Shown: positions 54,277 through 64,000 of the stretch, piece by piece
How the letters are laid out: the number at the start of each line of letters is the position of its first letter
Numbering within the stretch: the stretch's first letter is position 1
Source of the DNA: Anaspis maculata
Taxonomy: Eukaryota; Arthropoda; Insecta; Coleoptera; Scraptiidae
DNA length: 64,000 bases
Assembly (NCBI GenBank): GCA_949128115.1
Contig: OX421961.1
Coordinates: forward strand, 80,459,277 to 80,523,276
Reading direction: 5' to 3'
Position numbers and translations under genes: made by a program
Notes under the pieces: generated by a model
Databases searched by the model: none
Told to the model about the DNA's origin: nothing
The model's input: the letters and a program-made list of their open reading frames with translations, nothing else

Positions 54277-54455
54277 TATTTGTTCTGTCACTCTCGCCTG
54301 TCCTTTGTCTGCCCCACTGCGTCTGACACAAGACAAACAGACAAACCTTGGTGACACTGACAACACACGGAAGTAAGGTTAGGTTTTCCAACATTCTACA
54401 TGTGACATGTGACTCAAGTAAAATTGGCTTGAAATGACATTAAACTCTATAAAGA
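54277..54455. promoter_or_regulatory. Ski2 side of a divergent Ski2/Rab19 promoter region
   Basis: This stretch upstream of the Ski2 start is separated from the Rab19 5' flank only by the 54461-63528 element. It has no TATA box. With 63534-63811 it would form a bidirectional promoter of about 460 bp before the insertion. The role is inferred from position only. Confidence 0.45.
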
Positions 54456-55039
54456 ACATTTCGGGTGTCACTAAAACGCATGCGGCATGCAAATTGCATG
54501 CGGGGCACAAGGGCCCCTCCGACGGGGCTGATTTTTTGCACACGTGTGCTGCAAGACCTGCAGAGTCTATCCACAAAAAATCAGGCCCCTACCTCTAACA
54601 TAAGGGTAGTTTACTCGAAATTGAAGGGGTATAGGCAACCAACAATACACCAACAGGGCTATATTTGGGACTACTGGTTCAATGATGGAAATTCATGTAA
54701 TTTCTACGATCACTCCAGCCATTGACACCCCCCTCCCCTTGCTGCACTCAACCCCTCATCCTGGAACCACCGCCACCGCCCTCCTGCCCCCACTCACCCC
54801 CTCACATGAATTACCGCCACCACCCCCTCACCCACTGACCACTGCCCGTCTCGCCTAACTTTTATAACACCCCCCTTTATCAATTCGCCTTCTTGCCATA
54901 ACTACTATGCCTCCCCCCCCCTCACCCATTCAATCACCACCTTCACACCCTTATAACTATATACAATAGTTTCCCCAGAAAAATTGAAAATTACAATTTC
55001 ATCTGAGAGGTTGTAGTTTATGATTCTATTTTTCCAGCG

Positions 55040-56580
55040 TAAGGTGCACAAGCAACTTATAAAAGGAAATGCCAGAAATCAACCCCGCGCAGCAGCCGAA
55101 ATAGTGTTTCACCCCAGCTTCTCTATTCTGCATGCGGGTTAATAACTTTTGAAGAAAAAATACCAGCGCCTCCAGAATTTCACAGAACCTATTTCTTAGG
55201 CTGCAGCACTTTTTGGCATAGAATAACTACCCCTAAAGCCACCCCTTTGGAGAGGTGTTTTTGAAAAAAATCCCTATCTATCAAGAGGGTGGCTTTTTTT
55301 CATGCGTCCTTTCGCCAAAAAATACACAACCGATTTATCCAAGAAAATGCCAAGAATCAACCCCGCAAGTCTGATGCAGCCGACGCAGCAGCCGAAAGAG
55401 TGTTTCACCCCAGCTTGTCTATTCTGCATGCGGGTTAATAACTTTTGGAGAAAAAATACCAGCGCCTCCAGATTTTCACAGAATCTATTTCTTAGGCTGC
55501 AGCACCTTTTGGCATAGGAAAACTACCCCTAAAGCCACCCCTTTGGAGGGGTGTTTTTGAAAAAAATCCCTATCTATCAAGAGGGTGGCTTTTTTTCATG
55601 CGTCCTATCGCCAAAAAATACACAAACGACTTATCCAAGAAAATGCCAAGAATCAACTCCGCAAGTCTGATGCAGCCGACGCAGCAGCCGAAAGAGTGTT
55701 TCACCCCAGCTTGTCTATTCTGCATGCGGGTTAATAACTTTTGAAGAAAAAATACCAGCGCCTCCAGATTTTCACAGAACCTATTTCTTAGGCTGCAGCA
55801 CCTTTTGGCATAGAAAAACTACCCCTGAAGCCACCCCTTTGGAGGGGTGTTTTTGAAAAAAATCCCTATCTATCAAGAAGGTGGCTTTTTTTCATGCGTC
55901 CTTTCGCCAAAAAATACACAACCGACTTATCCAAGAAAATGCCAAGAATCAACCCCGCAAGTCTGATGCAGCCGACGCAGCAGCCGAAAGAGTGTTTCAC
56001 CCCAGCTTGTCTATTCTGCATGCGGGTTAATTACTTTTGGAGAAAAAATACCAGCGCCTCTAGATTTTCACAGAATCTATTTCTTAGGCTGCAGCACCTT
56101 TTGGCATAGAAAAACTACCCCTAAAGCCACCCCTTTGGAGGGGTGTTTTTGAAAAAAATCCCTATCTATCAAGAGGGTGGCTTTTTTTCATGCGTCCTTT
56201 CGCCAAAAAATACACAACCGACTTATCCAAGAAAATGCCAAGAATCAACCCCGCAAGTCTGATGCAGCCGACGCAGCAGCCGAAAGAGTGTTTCACCCCA
56301 GCTTGTCTATTCTGCATGCGGCTTAATAACTTTTGAAGAAAAGATACCAGCGCCTCCAGATTTTCACAGAACCTATTTCTCAGGCTGCAGCACCTTATGG
56401 CATAGGAAAACTACCCCTATAATCAGCCCTGGCGAGGGGTGTTTTTGAGAAAAATTCATATTTATCGAGGGGGTGCTTTTTTTTGTTCATTCTCTCACAA
56501 AAAAAATACACAACCGACTAATCCAAGGAAATGTCAAGAATAAACCCCGCAAGTTCGATGCAGCCGACGCAAGCCCTTCT
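55040..56580 (+). repeat. 296-bp satellite array, left arm, about five monomers
   Basis: The landmark CTGCATGCGGGTTAATAACT recurs at about 55129, 55425, 55721 and 56017, with a variant at 56313, a spacing of 296 bp. Monomers share ACAACCGACTTATCCAAGAA, GATGCAGCCGACGCAGCAGC, TAGGCTGCAGCACC and AAGAGGGTGGC. The last monomer degrades near 56420-56570. Repeated frames starting MRPFAKKYTTDLSK are by-products. Confidence 0.9.
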
Positions 56581-56651
56581 TTCAGCCTCCCACCTTCCCC
56601 CTCTCCGAGCTTTCCTCATCCTCCCTCTTAATTTTTGTTCAAATTTTTAAT

Positions 56652-58546
56652 ACAGGGTGGACCAACGAAAACACAACAGAGGGTTTTCAGGGCATTTCAC
56701 CTCATTTTTCTGAAAAAAGCTCGGACAGGTCGATTTTCATATATGTAGAGGGGGACATCTTGACATCTAAAAGTACATTGAGTAATTCCCATCTTCGCCA
56801 GCCCCCTCACCACCACCCACTCACCTCCATAATTCAAAATGACACCACCCACTTTACGATAAATCAAATTGAAGAGAATAAAATTCTCTTGCTGAAGAAA
56901 CATTTCCATAATTTTCAACCCACACCCTAAAGTTATCTGAGTTTCCAATTCAATATTCCCAACCTCTAAATTTTCTTCAGTACAGTTATCATTCCGCACA
57001 GCATCGAGGGAGAATAATTTTTGTGTAAAAAGTGCCACCCAAATTCCTTCACTCCCCCACCCCAACTTCAAAGTCGAAAATAGCACTACCTACTTTGTGA
57101 TACATCAAATTGAAAGAAATTAAATTCTCTTCCTAGATGAAATATTTTTAAAATTTTGAAAAACCCGCTTTTTCCTCCTAAAATACTCCGAATGTTCAGT
57201 TTAATGGGGGAGGGGCTGAAAAATTGTTTTCAGAGAGATAATCCAATTCCATCGACTTCGATGTATCACAAAGTAGGTGGTGTCTTGTTAAATTTTGAAG
57301 TTTGGGCGGGTGGGTGGCGGTAAGGGGGTTAGAGGTGGAAATTCATCAATATACGAGGTGGTCCATCCTAGCGTATTTATCCAATAGCGGACTTACCGTT
57401 CAAGATAGAGAAAAAGATGTGGGAGAAAAATTATATGATTTGATAAGACCCATAACCTAAAATTATCTTCAGCTATACAGGGTGTCCCATTTTGACGGAA
57501 TTAGCGAAACGTCAATTTTTTTAAATGGAACACCTATATTTTTTTGCATTTTTCTGTTCAGAGTGTTCAGCTTCTTCAATTGTCTTATGCCTGTATTTCT
57601 GTTCTAAAATTGTGTGACAGTGCGTCTTCTATGGACAGTGCTACCAACAAAAAATTAAAAATGGAAAGAAATCGCATTTTCACAGTTTTCTTGAAAAAAT
57701 CGTAGCGGCCTTGCTTTCCAAAACTAAGAGATGAAAGTTGACATGGTGATACTCAAGTGTGATAGTGGAAGACCAATATCTCATTGTCAAAGAATTCTAA
57801 TTCACAAAAAAAATCAAACTTTATAATTTTCAAAGTATTTATCATGACTATTTTTTTTTCAAACGTCATGCCTCTAATCTTTTAATGTTATCTGATAGCT
57901 TGTTTTATCCTCTTTCATTTCTACTGGGGGTGACCCACCCTCAAACTCCATTTTTTCGAGATAATCGGAAATATTCACAAAATTTGCTATATTTTAGTTG
58001 TTTTTTTTTTCCAAAAATTGAGTTGACCGTGATGAATGACAGACAAGCCAAAAAGTACGCAGCTGTCAGTTAGTCAGTCTGAATATTGTCGAACAAAAAA
58101 AAATGGCTTCAACGCAAAAATACAACAAATTGGAATCTTTTCAATTTGATGTATCACAAAGTAGGTAGTGTTATTTTAGATTTAGAAGTTGGGGTGGGGG
58201 AGTGAAGGAGTGAATTTGAGTGGCACTTTTTGCACAAAATTTTTTCTCCCTCGATGCTGTGCGGTAGGGTTGGGGTTGAAAATTATGGAAATGTTTCTTC
58301 AGCAGGAGAATTTGACTCTCTTCAATTTGATTTATCGTGAAGTGAGTGGTGTCATTTTAAATTATGGAGTCTGGGTGGGTGGGGGTGAGGGCGCTAAAGA
58401 TAGAAATTCCTCAATGTACCTATGTTTTAGATGTCCCCCTCTACATATATGAAAATCGACCTGTCCGAGCTTTATTCTAAAAAATGAGGTGGAATGCCCT
58501 GGAAACCCTCTGTTGAGTTTTCGTTGGTCCACCCTGTATTGAAAAA
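56652..58546. mobile_element. TACAGGGTGG-type palindrome at the foldback centre (about 1.9 kb)
   Basis: ATACAGGGTGGACCAACGAA and CATATATGTAGAGGGGGACAT on the left are mirrored by ATGTCCCCCTCTACATATAT and TTCGTTGGTCCACCCTGTAT on the right. The inverted symmetry continues about 45 bp beyond both ends (GAGCTTTCCTCATCCTCC against GGAGGATGAGGAAAGCTC). The palindrome is therefore part of a larger symmetric centre rather than a clean late insertion. A short relative is at 30940-31255. Confidence 0.65.
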
Positions 58547-59089
58547 TGAAACAAAAAATCAAGAAGGAGGATGAGGAAAGCTCGAAGAGAGGAAAGGTAT
58601 TAAAAGAAGGGCGGAGTATGGGGATGTTGCTGCTGGGGATGGGGTTGTTGGGGTTGAGATAGGGATATTAAGTGTTGCTAAGAGAAAGCAGGAGATGAGC
58701 TATAGAGAAGATCGTCGACCGTAAAGACGTATACGGCTGAACGCGGATGGTCAAGAGGAACAGAAAACCCAAGAAACATTTTTTCCTTCCAACAAGGAGG
58801 ATGCACAAGGTACCGAGTGTTTTTTTCAAGCCAGTCTGATTGGACGTCTTATTTTCGAATCTGTCATTACGTCTCATTTCCGCGATGATTCAGACGTCTT
58901 ATTTACGTAACATTTTCAACATTTCAATTCTGCGACGATTCCGACATCTTATTTACGCGACGATTCAGACGTCTCATTTCCGCGACGACATCGAAGACGA
59001 TGATCACGGTTTCGTTTTCTCATTCACGCGCCCGACCCGCGCAACGAGAATTTCAATCCCAGCAAGTACATCTATCTGCTATTCCCTTT

Positions 59090-59580
59090 TTCCTCAGCTT
59101 TCCTGGAATAACATGATCTTCCCTATGTTCCTCCTTGCTTTTCATCTCCCCTCCTTGCCCCTCCCACCCTTTTATCAATTTACCACCACACTCCTTTACT
59201 CCATGCCAGAGTGTTACTCATACTTTTATCTCATTTTCCCTTTTCTTCTTCCTGTAACCTAACCCAGTTGCCCCCCCACCGTCAGGCGACTCACCTTCCC
59301 TTCCCCACCCCCATATTACCCTCCCTTCCTGTGTCCCCCCTGACTTTCTCTACCCTTTCTTTTCTTCCCCCTTCAACTCTTCGTTCACATTACCGTTCCC
59401 CCCCATTTTCTACAACCCACCTTTCCTTTCCCTCCCCAACTACCCCCCCCCCCCCTCCTTATTCCCTCCCTACCCTTTCTCCTTCTCCCCTTTTCGTTCC
59501 CTTTTTTCTCTTCCTTCACATTGCCAACTTCGTTTCCCCCCTTCCTCCAACCCTCCCCTCTTTTTGCCTCATGCCTCATT
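59090..59580 (+). repeat. Pyrimidine-rich tract in the foldback centre
   Basis: Almost pure C/T with runs such as CCCCCCCCCCCC at about 59445-59457. The P/S/L-rich frame on the plus strand and the G/K/R-rich frame on the minus strand reflect composition, not a gene. Confidence 0.75.
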
Positions 59581-59589
59581 AACCCTCAT

Positions 59590-62500
59590 TAACCCGCATG
59601 CAGAATAGACAAGCTGGGGTGAAACACTCTTTCGGCTGCTGCGTCGGCTGCATCAGACTTGCGGGGTTGATTCTTGGCATTTTCTTGGATAAGTCGGTTG
59701 TGTATTTTTTGGCGAAAGGACGCATGAAAAAAAGCCACCTTCTTGATAGATAGGGATTTTTTTCAAAAACACCCCTCCAAAGGGGTGGCTTCAGGGGTAG
59801 TTTTTCTATGCCAAAAGGTGCTGCAGCCTAAGAAATAGGTTCTGTGGAAATCTGGAGATGCTGGTATTTTTTCTTCTAAAGTTATTAACTCGCATGCAGA
59901 ATAGACAAGCTGGGGTGAAACACTATTTCGGCTGCTGCGTCGGCTGCATCAGACTTGCGGGGTTGATTCTTGGCATTTTCTTGGATAAGTCGTTTGTGTA
60001 TTTTTTGGCGATAGGACGCATGAAAAAAAGCCACCCTCTTGATAGATAGGGATTTTTTTCAAAAACACCCCCCCGAAGGGGTGGATTTAGGGGTAGTTTT
60101 TCTATGCCAAAAGGTGCTGCAGCCTAAGAAATAGGTTCTGTGAAAATCTGGAGGCGCTGGTATTTTTTCTTCAAAAGTTATTAACCCGCATGCAGAATAG
60201 ACAAGATGGGGTGAAACACTCTTTCGGCTGCTGCGTCGGCTGCATCAGACTTGCGGGGTTGATTCTTGGCATTTCCTTGGATAAGTCGGTTGTGTATTTT
60301 TTGGCGAAAGAACGCATGAAAAAAAGCCACCCTCTTGATAGATAAGGATTTTTTTCAAAAACACCCCTCCAAAGGGGTGGCTTTAGGGGTAGTTTTTCTA
60401 TGCCAAAAGGTGCTGCAGCCTGAGAAATAGGTTCTGTGGAAATCTGGAGGCGCTGGTATTTTTTCTTCAAAAGTTATTAACTCGCATGCAGAATAGACAA
60501 GATGGGGTGAAACACTCTTTCGGCTGCTGCGTCGGCTGCATTAGACTTGCGGGGTTGATTCTTGGCATTTTCTTGGATAAGTCGGTTGTGTATTTTTTGG
60601 CGAAAGGACGCATGAAAAAAAGCCACCCTCTTGATAGATAGGGATTTTTTCAAAAACACCCCTCCAAAGGAGTGGCTTTAGGGGTAGTTTTTCTACGCCA
60701 AAAGGTGCTGCAGCCTAAGAAATAGGTTCTGTGGAAATCTGGAGGCGCTGGTATTTTTTCTTCAAAAGTTATTAACCCGCATGCAGAATAGACAAGCTGG
60801 GGTGAAACACTCTTTCGGCTGCTGCGTCGGCTGCATCAGACTTGCGGGGTTGATTCTTGGCATTTTCTTGGATAAGTCAGTTGTGTATTTTTTGGCAAAA
60901 GGACGCATGAAAAAAAGCCACCCTCTTGATAGATAGAATTTTTTTTCAAAAACACCTCCCCGAAGGGGTGGATTTAGGGGTAGTTTTTCTATGCCAAAAG
61001 GTGCTGCAGCCTAAGAAATAGGTTCTGTGAAAATCTGGAGGCGCTGGTATTTTTTCTTCAAAAGTTATTAACCCGCATGCAGAATAGACAAGATGGGGTG
61101 AAACACTCTTTCGGCTGCTGCGTCGGCTGCATCAGACTTGCGGGGTTGATTCTTGGCATTTTCTTGGATAAGTCGGTTGTGTATTTTTTGGCGAAAGAAC
61201 GCATGAAAAAAAGCCACCCTCTTGATAGATAGGGATTTTTTTCAAAAACACCCTCCCAAAGGGGTGGTTTTAGGGGTAGTTTTCCTATGCCAAAAGGTGC
61301 TGCAGCCTGAGAAATAGGTTCTGTGGAAATCTGGAGGCGCTGGTATTTTTCCTTCAAAAGTTATTAACCCGCATGCAGAATAGACAAGCTGGGGTGAAAC
61401 ACTCTTTCGGCTGCTGCGTCGGCTGCATCAGACTTGCGGGGTTGATTCTTGGCATTTTTTTGGATAAGTCGGTTGTGTATTTTTTGGCGAAAGAACGCAT
61501 GAAAAAAAGCCACCCTCTTGATAGATAGGGATTTTTTTCAAAAACACCCTCCCAAAGGGGTGGTTTTAGGGGTAGTTTTCCTATGCCAAAAGGTGCTGCA
61601 GCCTGAGAAATAGGTTCTGTGGAAATCTGGAGGCGCTGGTATTTTTTCTTCGAAAGTTATTAACCCGCATGCAGAATAGACAAGATGAGGTGAAACACTC
61701 TTTCGGCTGCTGCGTCGGCTGCATCAGACTTGCGGGGTTGATTCTTGGCATTTTCTTGGATAAGTCGGTTGTGAATTTTTTGGCGAAAGAACGCATGAAA
61801 AAAAGCCACCCTCTTGATAGATAGGGATTTTTTTCAAAAACACCCTTCCAAAGGGGTGGCTTTAGGGGTAGTTTTTTTACGCCAAAAGGTGCTGCAGCCT
61901 AAGAAATAGGTTCTGTGGAAATCTGGAGGCGCTGGTATTTTTTCTTCACAAGTTATTAACCCGCATGCAGAATAGACAAGCTGGGGTGAAACACTCTTTC
62001 GGCTGCTGCGTCGGCTGCATCAGACTTGCGGGGTTGATTCTTGGCTTTTTCTTGGATAAGTCGGTTGTGTATTTTTTGGCGAAAGGACGCATGAAAAAAA
62101 GCCACCCTCTTGATAGATAGAAATTTTTTCCAAAAACACCCCCCCGAAGGGGTGGCTTTAGGGGTAGTTTTTCTATGTCAAAAGGTGCTGCAGCCTGAGA
62201 AATGGATTCTGTGGAAATCTGGAGGCGCTGGTATTTTTTCTTCAAAAGTTATTAACCCGCATGCAGAATAGACAAGCTGGGGTGAAACACTCTTTCGGCT
62301 GCTGCGTCGGCTGCATCAGACTTGCGGGGTTGATTCTTGGCATTTTCTTGGATAAGTCAGTTGTGTATTTTTTGGCGAAAGGACGCATGAAAAAAAGCCA
62401 CCCTCTTGATAGATAGAAATTTTTTTCAAAAACACCCCTCCAAAGGGGTGGCTTTAGGGGTAGTTTTTCCATGCCAAAAGGTGCTGCAGCCTGAGAACCA

Positions 62501-62900
62501 GATTCTGTGGAAATCTGGAGGCGCTGGTATTTTTTCTTCAAAAGTTATTAACCCGCATGCAGAATAGACAAGCTGGGGTGAAACACTCTTTCGGCTGCTG
62601 CGTCGGCTGCATCAGACTTGCGGGGATGATTCTTGGCATTTTCTTGGATAGGTCAGTTGTGTATTTTTTGGCGAAAGGACGCATGGAAAAAAGCCACCCT
62701 CTTGATAGATAGAATTTTTTTTCAAAAACACCTCCCCGAAGGGGTGGATTTAGGGGTAGTTTTTCTATGCCAAAAGGTGCTGCAGCCTAAGAAATAGGTT
62801 CTGTGAAAATCTGGAGGCGCTGGTATTTTTTCTTCAAAAGTTATTAACCCGCATGCAGAATAGACAAGCTGGGGTGAAACACTATTTCGGCTGCTGTGCG
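59590..62900 (-). repeat. 296-bp satellite array, right arm, about twelve monomers
   Basis: The inverse landmark TTATTAACCCGCATGCAGAA (some copies AACTCGCATGC) recurs at about 59590, 59884, 60178, 60475, 60771, 61067, 61363, 61658, 61954, 62250, 62546 and 62842. Monomers differ from one another by a few per cent, with two visible subtypes (CCTCCAAAGGGGTGGC and CCCCGAAGGGGTGGA). The array ends in the unique arm after CTGCTGTGCGGGG. Confidence 0.9.
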
Positions 62901-63533
62901 GGGTTGATTTTTGGCATTTCCTTTTATAAGTTGCTTGTGCTTCTTACGCTGGAAAAATAGATTAAAAAACTACAACCTCTCAGATGAAATTGTAATTTTC
63001 AATTTTTCTGGGGAAACTATTGTATATAGTTATAAGGGTGTGAAGGTGGTGATGAGAATGGGTGAGGGGGGGGGGGAGGCATAGTAGCTATGGCAAGAAG
63101 GCGAATCGATAAAGGGGGGTGTTATAAAAGTTAGGCGAGACGGGCAGTGGTCAGTGGGTGAGGGGGTGGTGGCGGTAATTCATGTGAGGGGGTGAGTGGG
63201 GGCAGGGGGGCGGTGGCGCTGGTTCCATGATGAGGGGTTGAGTGCAGCAAGGGGGGGGGGGTGTCAATGGCTGGAGTGATCGTAGAAATTACATGAATTC
63301 CCATCGTTGAACCAGTAGTCCCAAATATGTCCCTGTAGATGTATTGTTGGTTGCCTATACTCCTTCAATTTCGAGTAAACTACCCTTATGTTATAGGTAG
63401 GGGGCTGATTTTTTGTGAATAGACTCTGCAGGTCTTGCAGCATACGTGTGCAAAAAATCAGCCCCGTCGGAGGGGCCTTTGTGCCCCGCATGCAATTTGC
63501 ATGCCGCATGCGTTTTAGAAACTCCCGAACATT

Positions 63534-63811
63534 TCTAGTAACTTGCGGGATTTTAGAAATGTGCATTCCATTGCTTTACATTTTCACCATATTTTCGCAT
63601 TGCAACTTTTAAATCTAGGCAGAGATTTCAAGTTGGTACCATTTATTGTCAAAATGACAGTAATGACACTGACACTGACACTAATGACAGGGAGTCTGTG
63701 CGCGTCATCTGTTTGATGTTTAATTATAACCTATGAAATGAAATAAATTAATGGAACGTAAATAAGCGTGATTGTGATAATTATTCTCAGTAATCTACAG
63801 TTCAACACGAA
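63534..63811 (+). promoter_or_regulatory. Rab19 5' flank and 5' UTR
   Basis: About 280 bp between the foldback's right duplication and the Rab19 ATG. It contains a short ACACTG tandem (GACACTGACACTGACACTAA, about 63666-63685) and two possible acceptors, TTATTCTCAG and TAATCTACAG, just before the start, so a 5' UTR intron is possible. No TATA box. Confidence 0.4.
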
Positions 63812-64000
63812 ATGACGACCCGGAATCCATCAACATTGATGGCAATCCCAAACGAGGAATCCTTTGATTTCTTGTTCAAAATCGTCCTGATTGGCGACTG
63901 TGGAACTGGCAAGACCTGCATCGTCCAAAGATTCAAAAACGGAACTTTTATCGAAAGACACGGGAACACGATAGGAGTAGACTTCTCAATGAAAACCGTG
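63812..64000 (+). CDS. Rab19: Rab19/Rab43-type small GTPase, N-terminal 63 codons (runs off the window)
   Basis: From ATG 63812 the frame stays open to the last base. After a short variable N-terminus comes [19 protein letters not shown], with the P-loop GDCGTGKT at residues 28-35, then [20 protein letters not shown]. The latter holds the switch I threonine (about residue 53) and the Rab family G-V-D-F segment. The [10 protein letters not shown]-loop and [15 protein letters not shown] are characteristic of the Rab19/Rab43 group, which acts in Golgi and apical membrane traffic. Rab30 and Rab1 differ at these positions. The G2-G5 motifs and the prenylated C-terminus lie beyond the window. The ATG has an acceptable ACGAAATGA context. 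Confidence 0.88.
   Translation, partial: MTTRNPSTLMAIPNEESFDFLFKIVLIGDCGTGKTCIVQRFKNGTFIERHGNTIGVDFSMKTV

Larger units (their letters stand above)
54461..63528. mobile_element. Giant foldback transposon with satellite-bearing arms (9.07 kb)
   Basis: Left end TCGGGTGTCACTAAAACGCA and right end TGCGTTTTAGAAACTCCCGA are inverse, and 5-bp ACATT direct repeats flank them (54456-54460 and 63529-63533). Unique arms (about 54461-55040 and 62900-63528) are well matched, including the C-rich CACCCCCTCACCCACTGACC stretch and its G-rich inverse. Inside them are about 296-bp monomers in opposite orientations, about five on the left and twelve on the right. The centre (56580-59590) holds a second palindrome and a pyrimidine tract. 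No transposase is recognisable. Architecture resembles FB or Tetris-type foldbacks of Drosophila, but no family is recognised from the ends. Confidence 0.85.

Noticed and set aside
59211..59582. A 123-codon P/S/L-rich frame and its minus-strand G/K/R-rich shadow
   Set aside because: Both follow from the almost pure pyrimidine composition of the tract; no family resemblance.
55302..62541. A recurring 71-100 aa open frame beginning MRPFAKKYTTDLSK in each satellite monomer
   Set aside because: It repeats because the 296-bp unit repeats. 296 is not a multiple of three, the frames stop at monomer boundaries, and there is no start or expression context or known domain.
55040..62900. Regular direct repeats as a possible CRISPR array
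   Set aside because: The whole 296-bp unit is repeated with no unique spacers, and the surrounding genes are spliced eukaryotic genes.

Overview
The window is nuclear DNA from an arthropod, almost certainly an insect. Its genes are split by GT-AG introns, they have no operon layout, and most of the sequence is AT-rich intron and intergenic DNA packed with inverted-repeat transposons and satellites. I lean weakly towards a beetle or hemipteran because of the many foldback elements ending in TACAGGGTG, but the sequence does not settle the order.

Five genes can be supported by exon-by-exon reading with matching splice phases. (1) 1681-2942 (+): the C-terminal half of an SVOP/SV2-type MFS transporter; its 5' half lies before the window. 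(2) 16056-26554 (+): a complete six-exon MBOAT enzyme, Hedgehog acyltransferase (HHAT; rasp in flies), 492 aa. (3) 26619-33259 (-): a three-exon, 456-aa homologue of ETAA1, the RPA-bound ATR activator, with an unusual multiplication of the RPA32-binding motif. (4) 41529-54276 (-): a nine-exon, about 1215-aa Ski2 helicase (SKIV2L/twister) of the cytoplasmic exosome. (5) 63812-64000 (+): the first 63 codons of a Rab19/Rab43 GTPase, running off the end. HHAT and ETAA1 converge with only 64 bp between their stop codons. Ski2 and Rab19 are divergent.

The rest is a layered record of mobile DNA. Most elements are long palindromes (foldbacks) with almost no coding capacity, and several end in TA-TACAGGGTG or the variant TACAGGTGTCC. 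Internal empty sites at 34.8 kb and 37.1-37.3 kb allow several insertions to be delimited, in one case with a clear TA target duplication. Other classes are two solo LTRs of one family with identical ATAT duplications, a 5'-truncated non-LTR tail, two Helentron-type (HINE/DINE/pearl-like) elements made of satellite, ACRG microsatellite and terminal hairpin, and a candidate hammerhead ribozyme at 39.99 kb of the kind found in Penelope-like elements.

The most striking structure is a 9.07-kb foldback at 54461-63528. It has a TCGGG end, a 5-bp ACATT duplication, inverted arms and about 296-bp satellite monomers inside the stem (about 5 on the left, 12 on the right). It sits between the Ski2 and Rab19 start codons, which would otherwise be about 460 bp apart. 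A second composite foldback (47272-53180) lies in Ski2 intron 3 and shows four levels of nesting.

All gene calls rest on reading translations and recalling families; no database search was possible. Repeat borders are good to within a few bases where a target duplication is quoted and to tens of bases elsewhere.
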